64,000 bases of DNA from CAWFYI01 sp963820105 (GTDB taxonomy: Bacteria > Patescibacteriota > Saccharimonadia > Saccharimonadales > UBA4665): the NCBI GenBank assembly GCA_963820105.1, contig CAWFYI010000001.1, positions 868,001 through 932,000 on the forward strand, written 5' to 3'. Positions within the stretch are counted from its first letter, which is position 1, and each line of letters opens with the position of its first letter. Made by a program: the position numbers and the translations under genes. The notes under the pieces are model-generated. The model did no database searches. It was given only the letters and a program-made list of their open reading frames with translations, and was not told where the DNA came from. Below are positions 8,653 through 17,106 of this stretch, in pieces.

Positions 8653-9366
8653 ATGTCCCGCGAGAGAATGACATTAGATACCTTTGCTGACTTTAGCGGA
8701 GAGGTAAACGGCGTAACCATACGTTCGCATTTACCTTTAGAGTCGTATGTACCAAGCAGCGAAATTGATGTTGAAATTGGCCGCATAGCGCGCGCTGCTA
8801 GTTTGGGGCATCAAAGCTCCATAGCGTTCAGAGGGTACAGCGAAAAGTCTTTTATAACTGCTGGCGTGGACACGGTCGGTGATGATGGAAGCGCAACTGC
8901 TTCGTTCACGGCCAGCGCAGTCAAGGCTGAGCGTATTGATTCAGACTTGAGCATGCCAGATATCGTAACCCGCAAGGGTACGGGAACCGTCAGGATAAAC
9001 TTTGCTCACGATGATTTGGATGGCGTAAACCTACGCGAAGCTAAACCCTGGGCGAATCACGTTGACACATCCATCAAGGAAGGCCTCAGGTCGACAGCTA
9101 ACAAGAAACTTATGGGGAAAATAGGTTACCGAATTGGTTCTGCAGTTTTTTTATTAGGCGGGATGGGAACTTTGGTGGCAATAAAGAATCCTTCTGCTCT
9201 GGGCATTACTTCAGCCGTTGCCTTAGGAGAAGTTACATATAATGCAGTCTTAGTAGCTTTCTCGGGCCGTGAAGGCGAGTTTACTTCTGTTCCCTTTGTG
9301 CCTATTGACAGATTAGGCCTCGTTCAAGCTTATACACATACCCGAAGGTTTGCTACAACCAAATAG
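8653..9366 (+). CDS. Hypothetical protein with two C-terminal hydrophobic segments
   Basis: 237 aa from ATG 8653. An ATG at 8617 is also in frame but overlaps the promoter, so I reject it. The N-terminal two thirds is soluble, mixed alpha/beta in composition, with no motif I recognise. Near residues 165-210 lie two hydrophobic stretches, around SAVFLLGGMGTLVAI and LGITSAVALGEV, which could form a hairpin anchor. It is convergent with groEL, the two stops being 2 nt apart. Function unknown. Confidence 0.65.
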   Translation: MSRERMTLDTFADFSGEVNGVTIRSHLPLESYVPSSEIDVEIGRIARAASLGHQSSIAFRGYSEKSFITAGVDTVGDDGSATASFTASAVKAERIDSDLSMPDIVTRKGTGTVRINFAHDDLDGVNLREAKPWANHVDTSIKEGLRSTANKKLMGKIGYRIGSAVFLLGGMGTLVAIKNPSALGITSAVALGEVTYNAVLVAFSGREGEFTSVPFVPIDRLGLVQAYTHTRRFATTK

Positions 9367-9368
9367 CT

Positions 9369-11021
9369 TTACATCATCCCCATGCCGCCGGGCATACCGC
9401 CTCCGGCGCCAGCCCCGGCTTCAGGTTCTTTTTCAGGAACGTCAACTACCAGCGCACCCATGGTTATGGAGGTGCCGGCTATGGAAACCGCGTTCTGGAT
9501 GGCTTCTTTGGTGACGCGCGTTGGGTCTACTATGCCTTTGGATTTGAGGTCGACGAGCGCTTTGGGATCGTTAACGTCCACGCCCTGGCCAGCTTTGGCT
9601 TTCTTGACCTGGGGCAGCCACTCGTCAGCATTCTCGCCGGCATTTTCCAGCAGGATGCGGAACGGTTTCTCCAGGGCGTCTTTCAGTAGTTGAACGCCGG
9701 CCGCTACGGAATCCGACGCGGAGGTCTTTATGCCTTGCGCCAGATTCACGAGCGTCACGCCGCCTCCAGGCACGATGCCTTCGGCCAATGCGGCCTTGAC
9801 GGCATGCACGGCGTCGTCCACGCGGAATTTCTTCTCTTCGATCTCTGTCTCGGTAGCACCACCAACCTTTATCACGGCAACCTTGCCGCCCAAGGCCGCG
9901 CTGCGCTTTTCAAGATTTTCCTTGTCATATTCGCTAGTGGCGGCCGCGGCCTGGGCGTTGATCTGCTTGATGCGGGCCGCGATCTCTGTAGACGTACCGC
10001 CGCCTTCGATTATGGTAGTCTCGTCCTTGTTGACGATGACGCGGCGGGCCGAACCGACCACGTCCAGGTCGACGTTCTCGAACGTCATGCCCTGATCTTC
10101 CGTTATCACGGTAGCGCCGGTCAGAATGGCTATGTCATTAAGCACGTCCTTGCGGCGGTCGCCGAAGGCCGGGGCCTTCACGGCCACGGTGTTAAACACG
10201 CCTTTCAGCCGGTTCAATATCAACGTACCCAAAGCCTCGCCCTCAACGTCGTCGGCAATCAGCACCATGTCCTTCTTACCGGTCTGCGCCAGCTTTTCCA
10301 GCAACGGCAGGAATTCCTGGATGCTGGAAATTTTCTTGTCGGTTATGACCACGGCGGCCTTGTCATAGACAGCTTCCATGCGGGCGGTATCAGTCACCAT
10401 GTATGGGCTGACGAAACCGCGGTCGAAGGTAAAACCTTCCACTACTTCGGACTCAAGTTCAAGCCCCTGCCCTTCCTCGACGGTCACGACGCCATCCTTG
10501 CCTACCTTGCCGATTACGTCGCCTATGAGCTTGCCGATTCCCGCGTCGCCGGCGGAAATCGTAGCCACCTCAGCCACGCGCGATTGCTTGCCCGCCACGC
10601 CCTCGGACATGGCGCCTAAACGGGCGATCACGTCCTGCGATGCGGCCTCCAGCCCCTTGCGCAGCTCCATGGGATTATGCCCGGCCGCAATCAACTTGTT
10701 GGCCTCGTATAGGATGTGGTAGGTCAGTACGGTCACCGTGGTAGTGCCGTCACCAGCCACGTCGTTCATCTTCGAAGCGGCCTGCTTGATAAGCTCGGCG
10801 CCGATCTTGTAGCCCAGCGTCTCGTCGTCATCGTCGGCCAGCTCCACACCCTTGGCCACGGTCACGCCGTCGTGTGTCACGGTAGGCGCGCCGAACGTCT
10901 TGCCTATAACCGCGTTGCGCCCCTTAGGACCCATCGTGGTCTTTACCGCGTTGTACAGGACTTCTGCGCCGCCAAGTACCCGCTTGCGGGCGTCGTCGTC
11001 ATAAAAAACTTTCTTTGCCAT
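9369..11021 (-). CDS. groL: Chaperonin GroEL (60 kDa)
   Basis: 550 aa, full-length group I chaperonin that folds proteins in an ATP-driven double ring. The nucleotide site is clear (VKTTMGPKGRNAVIG, THDGVTVAK, GDGTTTVTVL), and the tail ends in the usual Gly-Met repeats (GGMPGGMGMM). It lies 14 nt after groES in one operon under the CIRCE element. Confidence 0.98.
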   Translation of the reverse strand: MAKKVFYDDDARKRVLGGAEVLYNAVKTTMGPKGRNAVIGKTFGAPTVTHDGVTVAKGVELADDDDETLGYKIGAELIKQAASKMNDVAGDGTTTVTVLTYHILYEANKLIAAGHNPMELRKGLEAASQDVIARLGAMSEGVAGKQSRVAEVATISAGDAGIGKLIGDVIGKVGKDGVVTVEEGQGLELESEVVEGFTFDRGFVSPYMVTDTARMEAVYDKAAVVITDKKISSIQEFLPLLEKLAQTGKKDMVLIADDVEGEALGTLILNRLKGVFNTVAVKAPAFGDRRKDVLNDIAILTGATVITEDQGMTFENVDLDVVGSARRVIVNKDETTIIEGGGTSTEIAARIKQINAQAAAATSEYDKENLEKRSAALGGKVAVIKVGGATETEIEEKKFRVDDAVHAVKAALAEGIVPGGGVTLVNLAQGIKTSASDSVAAGVQLLKDALEKPFRILLENAGENADEWLPQVKKAKAGQGVDVNDPKALVDLKSKGIVDPTRVTKEAIQNAVSIAGTSITMGALVVDVPEKEPEAGAGAGGGMPGGMGMM

Positions 11022-11035
11022 CTAAATAACCTCCT

Positions 11036-11302
11036 TTATTTAACCGTCGCCAGAATGTCTTTTTCTTCGACCAGGATGTATTCGTCGCCCCCGACCTTGA
11101 CCTCCGTGGTGCTGAAACTTTTATAAACTATGCGATCGCCGACCTTTACCTGCCGGGCAGCCGGGCCTACGGCAACTATCCTGGCCGTCTTGGGCTTTTC
11201 CTTGGCATTATCGGGCAGATACAGCCCGCTCTTGGTCTTGCTTTCGGCCTCTTCGGCTTGGGCGACTACATAACCGCCCAAAGGCTGCAACGGTGCGCTC
11301 AT
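11036..11302 (-). CDS. groS: Co-chaperonin GroES
   Basis: 88 aa, slightly shorter than the usual 95-97. It caps the GroEL ring. The N-terminal PLGGYVVAQ and the mobile loop region SKTKSGLYLPDNAKEKP are evident, followed by the beta-barrel end YILVEEKDILATV. ATG at 11302 is preceded by GGAGG. First gene of the groES-groEL operon. Confidence 0.97.
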   Translation of the reverse strand: MSAPLQPLGGYVVAQAEEAESKTKSGLYLPDNAKEKPKTARIVAVGPAARQVKVGDRIVYKSFSTTEVKVGGDEYILVEEKDILATVK

Positions 11303-11330
11303 CTAGAACCTCCTCATTATAATCCGTTTT

Positions 11331-11357
11331 CTAGCACTCATCATACCTGAGTGCCAA
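11331..11357. promoter_or_regulatory. CIRCE operator (HrcA site)
   Basis: CTAGCACTC (11331-11339), a 9-nt spacer, then GAGTGCCAA (11349-11357). The consensus is TTAGCACTC-N9-GAGTGCTAA, so there is one mismatch per arm. It lies 29 nt upstream of groES, as expected for HrcA repression relieved by heat shock. hrcA itself is not in this window. Confidence 0.92.
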
Positions 11358-11453
11358 TTTCCCTGTCAAGCCCCTACGCTCTAAGTGCTTACATTTTGAC
11401 TATTAATGTGGTATATTATGTTAATTCCTGTTCCCTACACTGAAGGGTTACCC

Positions 11454-11954
11454 ATGGGTAGAACATTTCAGCCAGTCAAAGTGGAGAGAGACGAAACCGA
11501 GGTCGAGGTCATCGAGGTCGAGCAACACATAGTTGAGGTTGACGACATGAGACTCGAGTGCGACATCAAGACCGAAGGCAATGAACGCATCGCGAGCGTA
11601 CGAGTGATCAGCCCCCGAATCGGGAAACCCTGCCTCAAGAAGCTATGCAACGCGATGTGCAAAGCGTTCTGGATCAGCTCCGCCGACATTCACGGAAAGA
11701 CTCTCGTCTGCAAGCTTCAGCCATCTGCTGAAAGCCTGTCGATCAAGACAATCCTCCGTCCAATCGTCGACGAAATCCAGTCCAGTGGCAATAAGTCGCG
11801 CCGCTTCAGCCCCGATCCGAGCAGCAAGCAGCATCGCAATGCGACGGCATCGGTCGGCAGCTCGCGCAGCGGCAAGAAGCAAGAACGCAACTGGCCTATG
11901 CCAAAGTCTACGCCGCCTATAGCTATCCCGCGCGGAATCGGTCTCATCTACTGA
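11454..11954 (+). CDS. Hypothetical protein, unrecognised
   Basis: 166 aa from ATG 11454; an in-frame ATG at 11406 is less likely. The first 50 residues are rich in Val, Glu and Asp, the middle has two or three Cys and amphipathic stretches, and the last 60 are basic and Ser-rich. No family recognised. It lies between the CIRCE region and a strongly folded intergenic element. It uses fewer AUA codons than neighbouring genes, so recent acquisition or a non-coding stretch are both possible. TATATT at 11412-11417 could be its -10 box. Confidence 0.45.
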   Translation: MGRTFQPVKVERDETEVEVIEVEQHIVEVDDMRLECDIKTEGNERIASVRVISPRIGKPCLKKLCNAMCKAFWISSADIHGKTLVCKLQPSAESLSIKTILRPIVDEIQSSGNKSRRFSPDPSSKQHRNATASVGSSRSGKKQERNWPMPKSTPPIAIPRGIGLIY

Positions 11955-11961
11955 GTCAAGG

Positions 11962-12125
11962 AACCGGAATACGGACGATGCGTTGGAGCACGTGCAGTCA
12001 TGGCGTGTTCGCGCATCGTCCGGCTTCCGGGTTTAGTGTCACTAGTTAGTTTGTCCGTAAGGTCGTAGCCCGAGGCTTATCGTCTCGCTCCCTTCACAAA
12101 CAACTAACAAAACAACTAAACCCGG
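11962..12125 (+). other. Folded intergenic element with two competing hairpins
   Basis: AACCGGAA (11962-11969) plus CGGACGATGCG (11972-11982) pair with CGCATCGTCCG (12012-12022) plus TTCCGGGTT (12025-12033), with a GCACGTGC palindrome (11988-11995) in the loop. The same 3' arm extends as CCGGGTTTAGT and can instead pair with ACTAAACCCGG ending at 12125; inside it, AGTTAGTTTGT faces ACAAACAACTAAC. AAAAATCTTTTTAT follows. Two exclusive folds plus a U-run suggest an attenuator, a small RNA or a long terminator of the preceding gene. No known RNA family is recognised. Confidence 0.5.
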
Positions 12126-12155
12126 AAAAATCTTTTTATAACTTGAAGTGCAGAT

Positions 12156-13457
12156 TCAACGGGCAGCCCGTTTCAAAGCTTTGCGTGCAGCGCCAATCTC
12201 GTCCCAAGGGTGCTCGCCGTCGGCGTGCTCGATAGTCTTCTCGTGCCCTTTACCGAGCAATAAGACCACATCGTCCTTTTTAGCCTGTTTTACGGCAAAA
12301 TCGATGGCCTCCGCGCGATCGTGCACCAGGAACAAATCTTTTTCCTGCTTCTTGCCGGCTTTTTTGGCGCCATCAGCAATCTGCCCCATGATTTCCAGCC
12401 CATCTTCCTGTCGGTCATCTTCTTCGGTGATTACCACGACGTCAGCGTATTTCCCGGCCAGCCCGCCCTGCAGAGCGCGCTTGCCGACGTCGCCGCCGCC
12501 CAAAGAGCCGAACAGCACTATCAACCTGCCCTTCACCACGGGCTTGATATCTTTGAACAATTTTTCGAAGCTGTCCGGCGAGTGCGCATAATCCACAATA
12601 ACCGTAAAATCTTGCCCCTCGTCCACGCGCGTCATCCGCCCTTCCACGCCCTCCAAAGCGGCTATTCCCTGCTCCACCTGCTTTTCGCTCAGGCCCAGGA
12701 CGTGTCCGACGCCGACCGCGGCCAGCGAGTTATAGACATTGAAGCTGCCGGGCATGCGGCAGTCGATGTCGTATGTCCGGCCCTCGATCGAGGTATGATA
12801 CGAAACGCCGTCAGGCCTCAGCTTCACCGCTTCCGCCTGCAAATCGCCCTTCTTCACGCCGTATGTCAGAGGATTATGGATGGCAGCAACAAAGACGTCC
12901 GCACTCGGATCCTCGGCGTTTATGATGCCGGTACGCAGGCCCTTGCGGTTGCGATCCGCCTGCTTGAACAGCTTGGCTTTGGCGGCTACGTAGCGCTCGA
13001 ACGTACGGTGATATGCCAGGTGTTCGTGCGAAACGTTGGTCATGACAGCCACGCTGTACGGCACGCCCCACACGCGGTGCTGGGCCAGCGCGTGGCTGGT
13101 CGTTTCCAGCACCAGCCACTCCACGCCCTGGGACTTCATCCACTTCAGGCGCTTCATCATTTCGGGTACGGACACATTGGTCATGTGATGCATCTGCGGC
13201 CTGATGTCACCGCCCGCGCCATACGCCACGGTACTCATCAGCCCGACCTTATATCCGGCCTCGTGCAGCATCCGGTGGATCATGAACGAAGTCGTTGTCT
13301 TGCCGTTGGTGCCGGTCACGCCAATCACCTTTAAACCGCGCGCCGGAAAACCGTTGACGGTATTGACCAGCACGGCCTCCGCCAGGTGCCCGTAAGGTTC
13401 GACAGCCGGGAACAGCCCTGAAGGGATAAATTTCTTAACCAGTCCGCGGAAACTCAT
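12156..13457 (-). CDS. murE: MurE-like UDP-MurNAc tripeptide ligase, N-terminally short
   Basis: 433 aa. The ATP loop is GVTGTNGKTTT at residue about 45, followed by ETTSHALAQHR and NVSHEHLAYH (usual SHxxLD/H pattern), the central ligase domain, and the C-terminal domain VDYAHSPDSFE and GKGHEKTIE, all of MurE type. It adds the third amino acid of the peptidoglycan stem. Domain 1, which holds the UDP-MurNAc moiety in classical MurE (about 90 residues), is nearly absent. The specificity motif, DNPR for diaminopimelate, here reads EDDRQEDG, so the third residue cannot be predicted. It is convergent with the upstream gene and probably single. Confidence 0.82.
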   Translation of the reverse strand: MSFRGLVKKFIPSGLFPAVEPYGHLAEAVLVNTVNGFPARGLKVIGVTGTNGKTTTSFMIHRMLHEAGYKVGLMSTVAYGAGGDIRPQMHHMTNVSVPEMMKRLKWMKSQGVEWLVLETTSHALAQHRVWGVPYSVAVMTNVSHEHLAYHRTFERYVAAKAKLFKQADRNRKGLRTGIINAEDPSADVFVAAIHNPLTYGVKKGDLQAEAVKLRPDGVSYHTSIEGRTYDIDCRMPGSFNVYNSLAAVGVGHVLGLSEKQVEQGIAALEGVEGRMTRVDEGQDFTVIVDYAHSPDSFEKLFKDIKPVVKGRLIVLFGSLGGGDVGKRALQGGLAGKYADVVVITEEDDRQEDGLEIMGQIADGAKKAGKKQEKDLFLVHDRAEAIDFAVKQAKKDDVVLLLGKGHEKTIEHADGEHPWDEIGAARKALKRAAR

Positions 13458-13512
13458 GTCCTATCAGTATACTAGGTCGCCTATTGCGCGGCGCGGTCCT
13501 AGCGGTACGGCC

Positions 13513-15003
13513 TTAGTTGCCCGAATCAGATTCGTCTTCTTCGCCTGGTTCCTCATTACGGCCGTACAGCGTACGTTCAACATCCTGTTCGTTCAGCTCA
13601 TCAGTATTATTGCTCTGGCGCGACTGGTTCTGGCGCGGCCGGTTCAGGCGGTCTTTAAGCCGCGAAGTTACTTTTTTACCAGTGGAGCGCGTAACTTCCT
13701 TACCTACACGGACACCCAGATCGGCAGCCAAGGCAGTGCCTACCAGAACACCATTAGCCACATCGTCAGCCCGCTCGGTAACAGCGCGAGCGTTGTCGAT
13801 AGTAATACCAGCATAGTGGGTAGTATTAGCCAGAGCTACATTACCCATGTAGTCTGTCGCTCTGGTTACACGGCCTACTTGTTCAGCGGTACGGCCAGCT
13901 GCGTACTTTACGCCTCCGGCTACACCGAACGCCACATCCTGCGCCGTTTCGCGAGCCCGGGCTACAGCCTCGCCGGCATAGTAGGCAGTATTAGCCATGA
14001 CTATATTGCCCATATAAACCAAGGTATCCGTGAAGTTGCCGACACGTTCCGCGACCATCCTGCGGTACCGGCCACGATCAGCCTCGATTCCATCACGAAA
14101 GTCTTCAATCGCTTCGTCTAGGTAGGCCCGTGGGTACTGCTCCAGATTGTCGTATTCTTCCCTGTAGTTGTCCAAAATATAGCTATCCAGCGTGATGCGC
14201 TTCTGGGTATACGCTTGGTAGCTGTCAAGGTTTTTCTGATCATCAGGGTCCTTATCGGGGCCTAAGAACTCGCCGTAACTCATAAGCGTAATGAGATGCT
14301 GGCTTCTGCTGGCTGCGTCGGTCAGTTGTTCAATCCTGCGAGGATCGTTATCCTGCGTTATTCTGTCTGCGATGTCTTCTTCATCATCGTCCCCAAAAAC
14401 CCATTCCGTAATCCGCGCCTTGTCCAGCAATTTACGCGCCTGGTGAGCATTCAGGCGTTCGTCGCTACCTTCTATGAAGTAGCCCATGCCGGCTTGACCG
14501 TCTTGTTCAGGATCCTTATAGCGGACGGAGATGCGCTCGGCAAGCGAGTGTATCCTGTCGTACTCTTCCGGCGTCGGTACGTGGCGCGAATCGCTAAGGG
14601 TTTCGCTCAGTTCTGACAGATTTTTCCTAACCTCCCATGGTGTACTTCCGCCTTGCTCCCGGTTTCTGTCCGATTCAGGCTGAACGACCACATTAGGGCG
14701 TACGGGAGTAGCTGGCTCTACAGGTGTGCGGGGAAGTACCGGTGTAGGGGGTTCGGCATCGGGCCGTTTTTTAGAGTCCGGGCGTTCCGCTATGATAAAA
14801 GGCTTGTCGGCAAGTTCCGTTTCATTGTAGACAATACCACGCGTTTTTTCATGCACTTCTGGGGGTGCCTCAGGTTCACCCCCGATAGGATGAGGGTGCT
14901 CCTTATAGCTATGGTTAGCAATCGATTCAGCAGTCAACAGGCCACTAGGCTGCTCCTGTATGGCATAGTTATTAGAAATTGAATCTGGTAATTGTTCGCC
15001 CAT
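13513..15003 (-). CDS. Large hypothetical protein with disordered N-terminus and Ala/Tyr repeats
   Basis: 496 aa. Residues 1-125 are Pro/Glu-rich and disordered. Residues about 125-310 are charged and helical. Residues about 320-450 show an internal repeat: YMGNIVMANTAYYAGEA recurs as YMGNVALANTTHYAGIT, each followed by helices rich in Ala and Arg. The tail is basic, then acidic. No signal peptide. I do not recognise a family; the helical repeats could bind membranes or bundle. It has its own good promoter. Confidence 0.7.
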   Translation of the reverse strand: MGEQLPDSISNNYAIQEQPSGLLTAESIANHSYKEHPHPIGGEPEAPPEVHEKTRGIVYNETELADKPFIIAERPDSKKRPDAEPPTPVLPRTPVEPATPVRPNVVVQPESDRNREQGGSTPWEVRKNLSELSETLSDSRHVPTPEEYDRIHSLAERISVRYKDPEQDGQAGMGYFIEGSDERLNAHQARKLLDKARITEWVFGDDDEEDIADRITQDNDPRRIEQLTDAASRSQHLITLMSYGEFLGPDKDPDDQKNLDSYQAYTQKRITLDSYILDNYREEYDNLEQYPRAYLDEAIEDFRDGIEADRGRYRRMVAERVGNFTDTLVYMGNIVMANTAYYAGEAVARARETAQDVAFGVAGGVKYAAGRTAEQVGRVTRATDYMGNVALANTTHYAGITIDNARAVTERADDVANGVLVGTALAADLGVRVGKEVTRSTGKKVTSRLKDRLNRPRQNQSRQSNNTDELNEQDVERTLYGRNEEPGEEDESDSGN

Positions 15004-15060
15004 GATTTTTCCTGTGATAGTCGACTTGATGGTTTTTGTTTTTTATTTCGACTGTTGCAT

Positions 15061-15089
15061 ATTGTAGCAAATTATTTGACTATTGTCAA
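15061..15089 (-). promoter_or_regulatory. Sigma-70 type promoter for the 13513-15003 gene
   Basis: On the minus strand, TTGACA (15084-15089), 17 nt, TACAAT (15061-15066). The inverted repeat TTGAC-TATT-GTCAA (15077-15090) overlaps the -35 box and could be an operator. Confidence 0.7.
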
Positions 15090-15134
15090 GAATCTTGTCC
15101 TGAATATGTGTGCTCCGCGTGGTATTCTTTAGGG

Positions 15135-16196
15135 GTGAAAATCCTCGGCATAGAGACAAGTTGCGACGAAACGGCGGCTGCCGTGGTGGAAGACGGCAAG
15201 CGCTTACTTAGTAACGCTGTATCATCCAGTGCAGACTTTCACGTGAAATATGGCGGCGTGGTACCCGAAATCGCCGCTCGCAGCCACATAGAAGTTATCC
15301 TGCCTGTTATTCATCAGGCGCTAGACGACGCAGCCTGCAGCTGGGACGACATCGACGGCATAGCGGTTACATACGGGCCTGGCTTGGGCGGCAGTTTGCT
15401 CATTGGCGTCATGACAGCGCGCACGCTGGCTATTGCGCACGACAAGCCTCTGTACGGTGTGAACCACGTCGAGGCGCACGTCTACGCCAACTTCTTTACC
15501 AAAACTTCCTTGCCTGGTTATAGCCTGCGCCGGAATCAGCCGGAATTTCCCATGCTGGCCATCATAGTATCCGGCGGCCATAGCCAGCTGGTCTTGTTCC
15601 AGGGACACTTTGACTACGAGGTGCTCGGCCGAACCCGGGACGACGCGGTCGGCGAAGCTTTCGACAAGGTGGCGAAGATGCTCGGTCTGCCCTACCCCGG
15701 CGGCCCCTCGATCTCCGAAGCGGCTACACATGGCGACCCAAAAGCGTTCAAACTGCCCAAAGCGAAGATGGACAAATATGACTTCAGCTTTTCCGGGCTC
15801 AAAACAGCCGTTCTAAGGCTGGCGCAGCAGCAGATAGGTGAAGGACACGACTTCCCTTCTATAAAGCTGTCAGAGCGCCTTTCAGAGGCTCAGAAGGCCG
15901 ACATAGCCGCGGGGTTCCAGCGCGTAGCCGCCGAAACTATAGCCGAGAAGTCTGCCGCAGCCTGCGAAGAGTATGGTCCGGCCAGCGTGGTGCTTGCTGG
16001 CGGCGTAGCCGCCAACGGCGAGCTACGCCGCCAGTTGGCCGCGGCCCTGCCCTCCTTTGCCCTGGAATACCCTGACCCAAAGCTCTGTACCGATAACGGC
16101 GCCATGGTCGCCGCCCTCGGTTACTTCAAAGCCAGCCTCGGGCAGGTCGCGGCCGACCCCTACGACCTGGACATCGAGCCTAACCTTAGCATGTAA
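15135..16196 (+). CDS. tsaD: tRNA N6-adenosine threonylcarbamoyltransferase
   Basis: 353 aa from GTG 15135. The in-frame ATG at 15036 lies over the divergent promoter, and the family begins at KILGIETSCDETAAAV. TsaD installs the t6A modification at A37 of ANN-decoding tRNAs. The metal-binding histidines are in HVEAHVYAN, and the ASKHA signatures SGGHSQLVLF, GEAFDKVAKMLGL and VLAGGVAANGELR are all present. The start has only a weak GGGG site, with TATTCT (15123-15128) very near, so a short or absent leader is likely. Confidence 0.95.
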   Translation: MKILGIETSCDETAAAVVEDGKRLLSNAVSSSADFHVKYGGVVPEIAARSHIEVILPVIHQALDDAACSWDDIDGIAVTYGPGLGGSLLIGVMTARTLAIAHDKPLYGVNHVEAHVYANFFTKTSLPGYSLRRNQPEFPMLAIIVSGGHSQLVLFQGHFDYEVLGRTRDDAVGEAFDKVAKMLGLPYPGGPSISEAATHGDPKAFKLPKAKMDKYDFSFSGLKTAVLRLAQQQIGEGHDFPSIKLSERLSEAQKADIAAGFQRVAAETIAEKSAAACEEYGPASVVLAGGVAANGELRRQLAAALPSFALEYPDPKLCTDNGAMVAALGYFKASLGQVAADPYDLDIEPNLSM

Positions 16197-16230
16197 AACT
16201 TTCACGTGAAATAATCTACGGCTCTGGTCA

Positions 16231-17028
16231 TTAGGCCCTCGCGAACATGATAGGCGTGTGGCTAAAGCGGGAGTCTGCCGGATCGGAGAATATTTCCTCT
16301 AGATCGAACTCTCGCTTCAGAAGTTTGCTGACAGGCTTTTTAAGATGACGGGCCGTTAAGAACGTCCTCCCAAGATTGATTACCCCGCGTTCAGCCAGCG
16401 TCCTGGCAAGGTTGTTCACGACCCAGAGAGCATCTTCGTAAGGAAAATGGTACAGGATGTTGTTGGCCAGAATCAAATCTGCAGGCGCGGCTTCAGGCAT
16501 GGGATCCATCAGGTCGTGCAGGACAAACGATACATCGTGACCTTCCCGCAGAGGCGTCGCATCCGCCTCCAATCTGGCTTGGGTTACGCCTTCCTCGTCG
16601 GTATATATACCAAATACCGGCCGGAACCCCCATTCTTCTATTGCACTTTTCTCCGGTTCCCAAATTCCTTCATAATCCTGGTCGAGTTTAGGATCAATTT
16701 GTTCGCACACCAGGTATCTGGCGCGGCGCGCTCCCTGTAGAGCCAGTCGGTTAAGGTCATAGCCGATGGCAGTAACCGACGCTTCGTAGCCCTGCCGCCT
16801 ATGCCATGCCAATCCGCTATCTATCTCCGTACCTATGCTACAGCCCGCGGACCTGATCTGGAAATTGGCAGGGTCGGCCGCGCGCTCTGTGGCGAACTGC
16901 CAGGCTTCCGTCACGAAAGAGCCCGCTCTGAACAGCGAGGTCTGCATATGCACACTATGAGTGGATCCATTCTCGCCTGGCAAAGGAAAGTCTACATGTA
17001 TGGCCTCGGGGGTAGAAGTGTTAACCAT
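16231..17028 (-). CDS. CheR-like SAM-dependent methyltransferase
   Basis: 265 aa. SAGCSIGTEIDSGLAW resembles the CheR glycine loop (SAGCSTGEEPYS), ATAIGYDLN-like VTAIGYDLNRLAL matches the acidic end of beta2, and DLILANNILYHF resembles CheR motif IV (FCRNVLIYF). CheR methylates glutamates of chemoreceptors, but no chemotaxis gene is nearby and CPR cells mostly lack them, so the substrate is open. It is divergent from valS. Confidence 0.72.
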   Translation of the reverse strand: MVNTSTPEAIHVDFPLPGENGSTHSVHMQTSLFRAGSFVTEAWQFATERAADPANFQIRSAGCSIGTEIDSGLAWHRRQGYEASVTAIGYDLNRLALQGARRARYLVCEQIDPKLDQDYEGIWEPEKSAIEEWGFRPVFGIYTDEEGVTQARLEADATPLREGHDVSFVLHDLMDPMPEAAPADLILANNILYHFPYEDALWVVNNLARTLAERGVINLGRTFLTARHLKKPVSKLLKREFDLEEIFSDPADSRFSHTPIMFARA

Positions 17029-17038
17029 GAATCAATAT

Positions 17039-17067
17039 GTTATACACTTTATTATTGAAATGGTCAA
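17039..17067 (-). promoter_or_regulatory. Promoter for the CheR-like gene
   Basis: Minus strand TTGACC (17062-17067), 17 nt, TATAAC (17039-17044), ending 10 nt before the ATG at 17028, so the leader would be very short. Confidence 0.65.
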
Positions 17068-17106
17068 CAATTGCTTGAATCATTACAGAGGTATATCATT
17101 GGAGTG

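Noticed and set aside
9690..10619. 309-codon frame on the plus strand
   Set aside because: Antisense shadow of groEL.
12321..13334. 337-codon frame on the plus strand
   Set aside because: Antisense shadow of the MurE-like gene.
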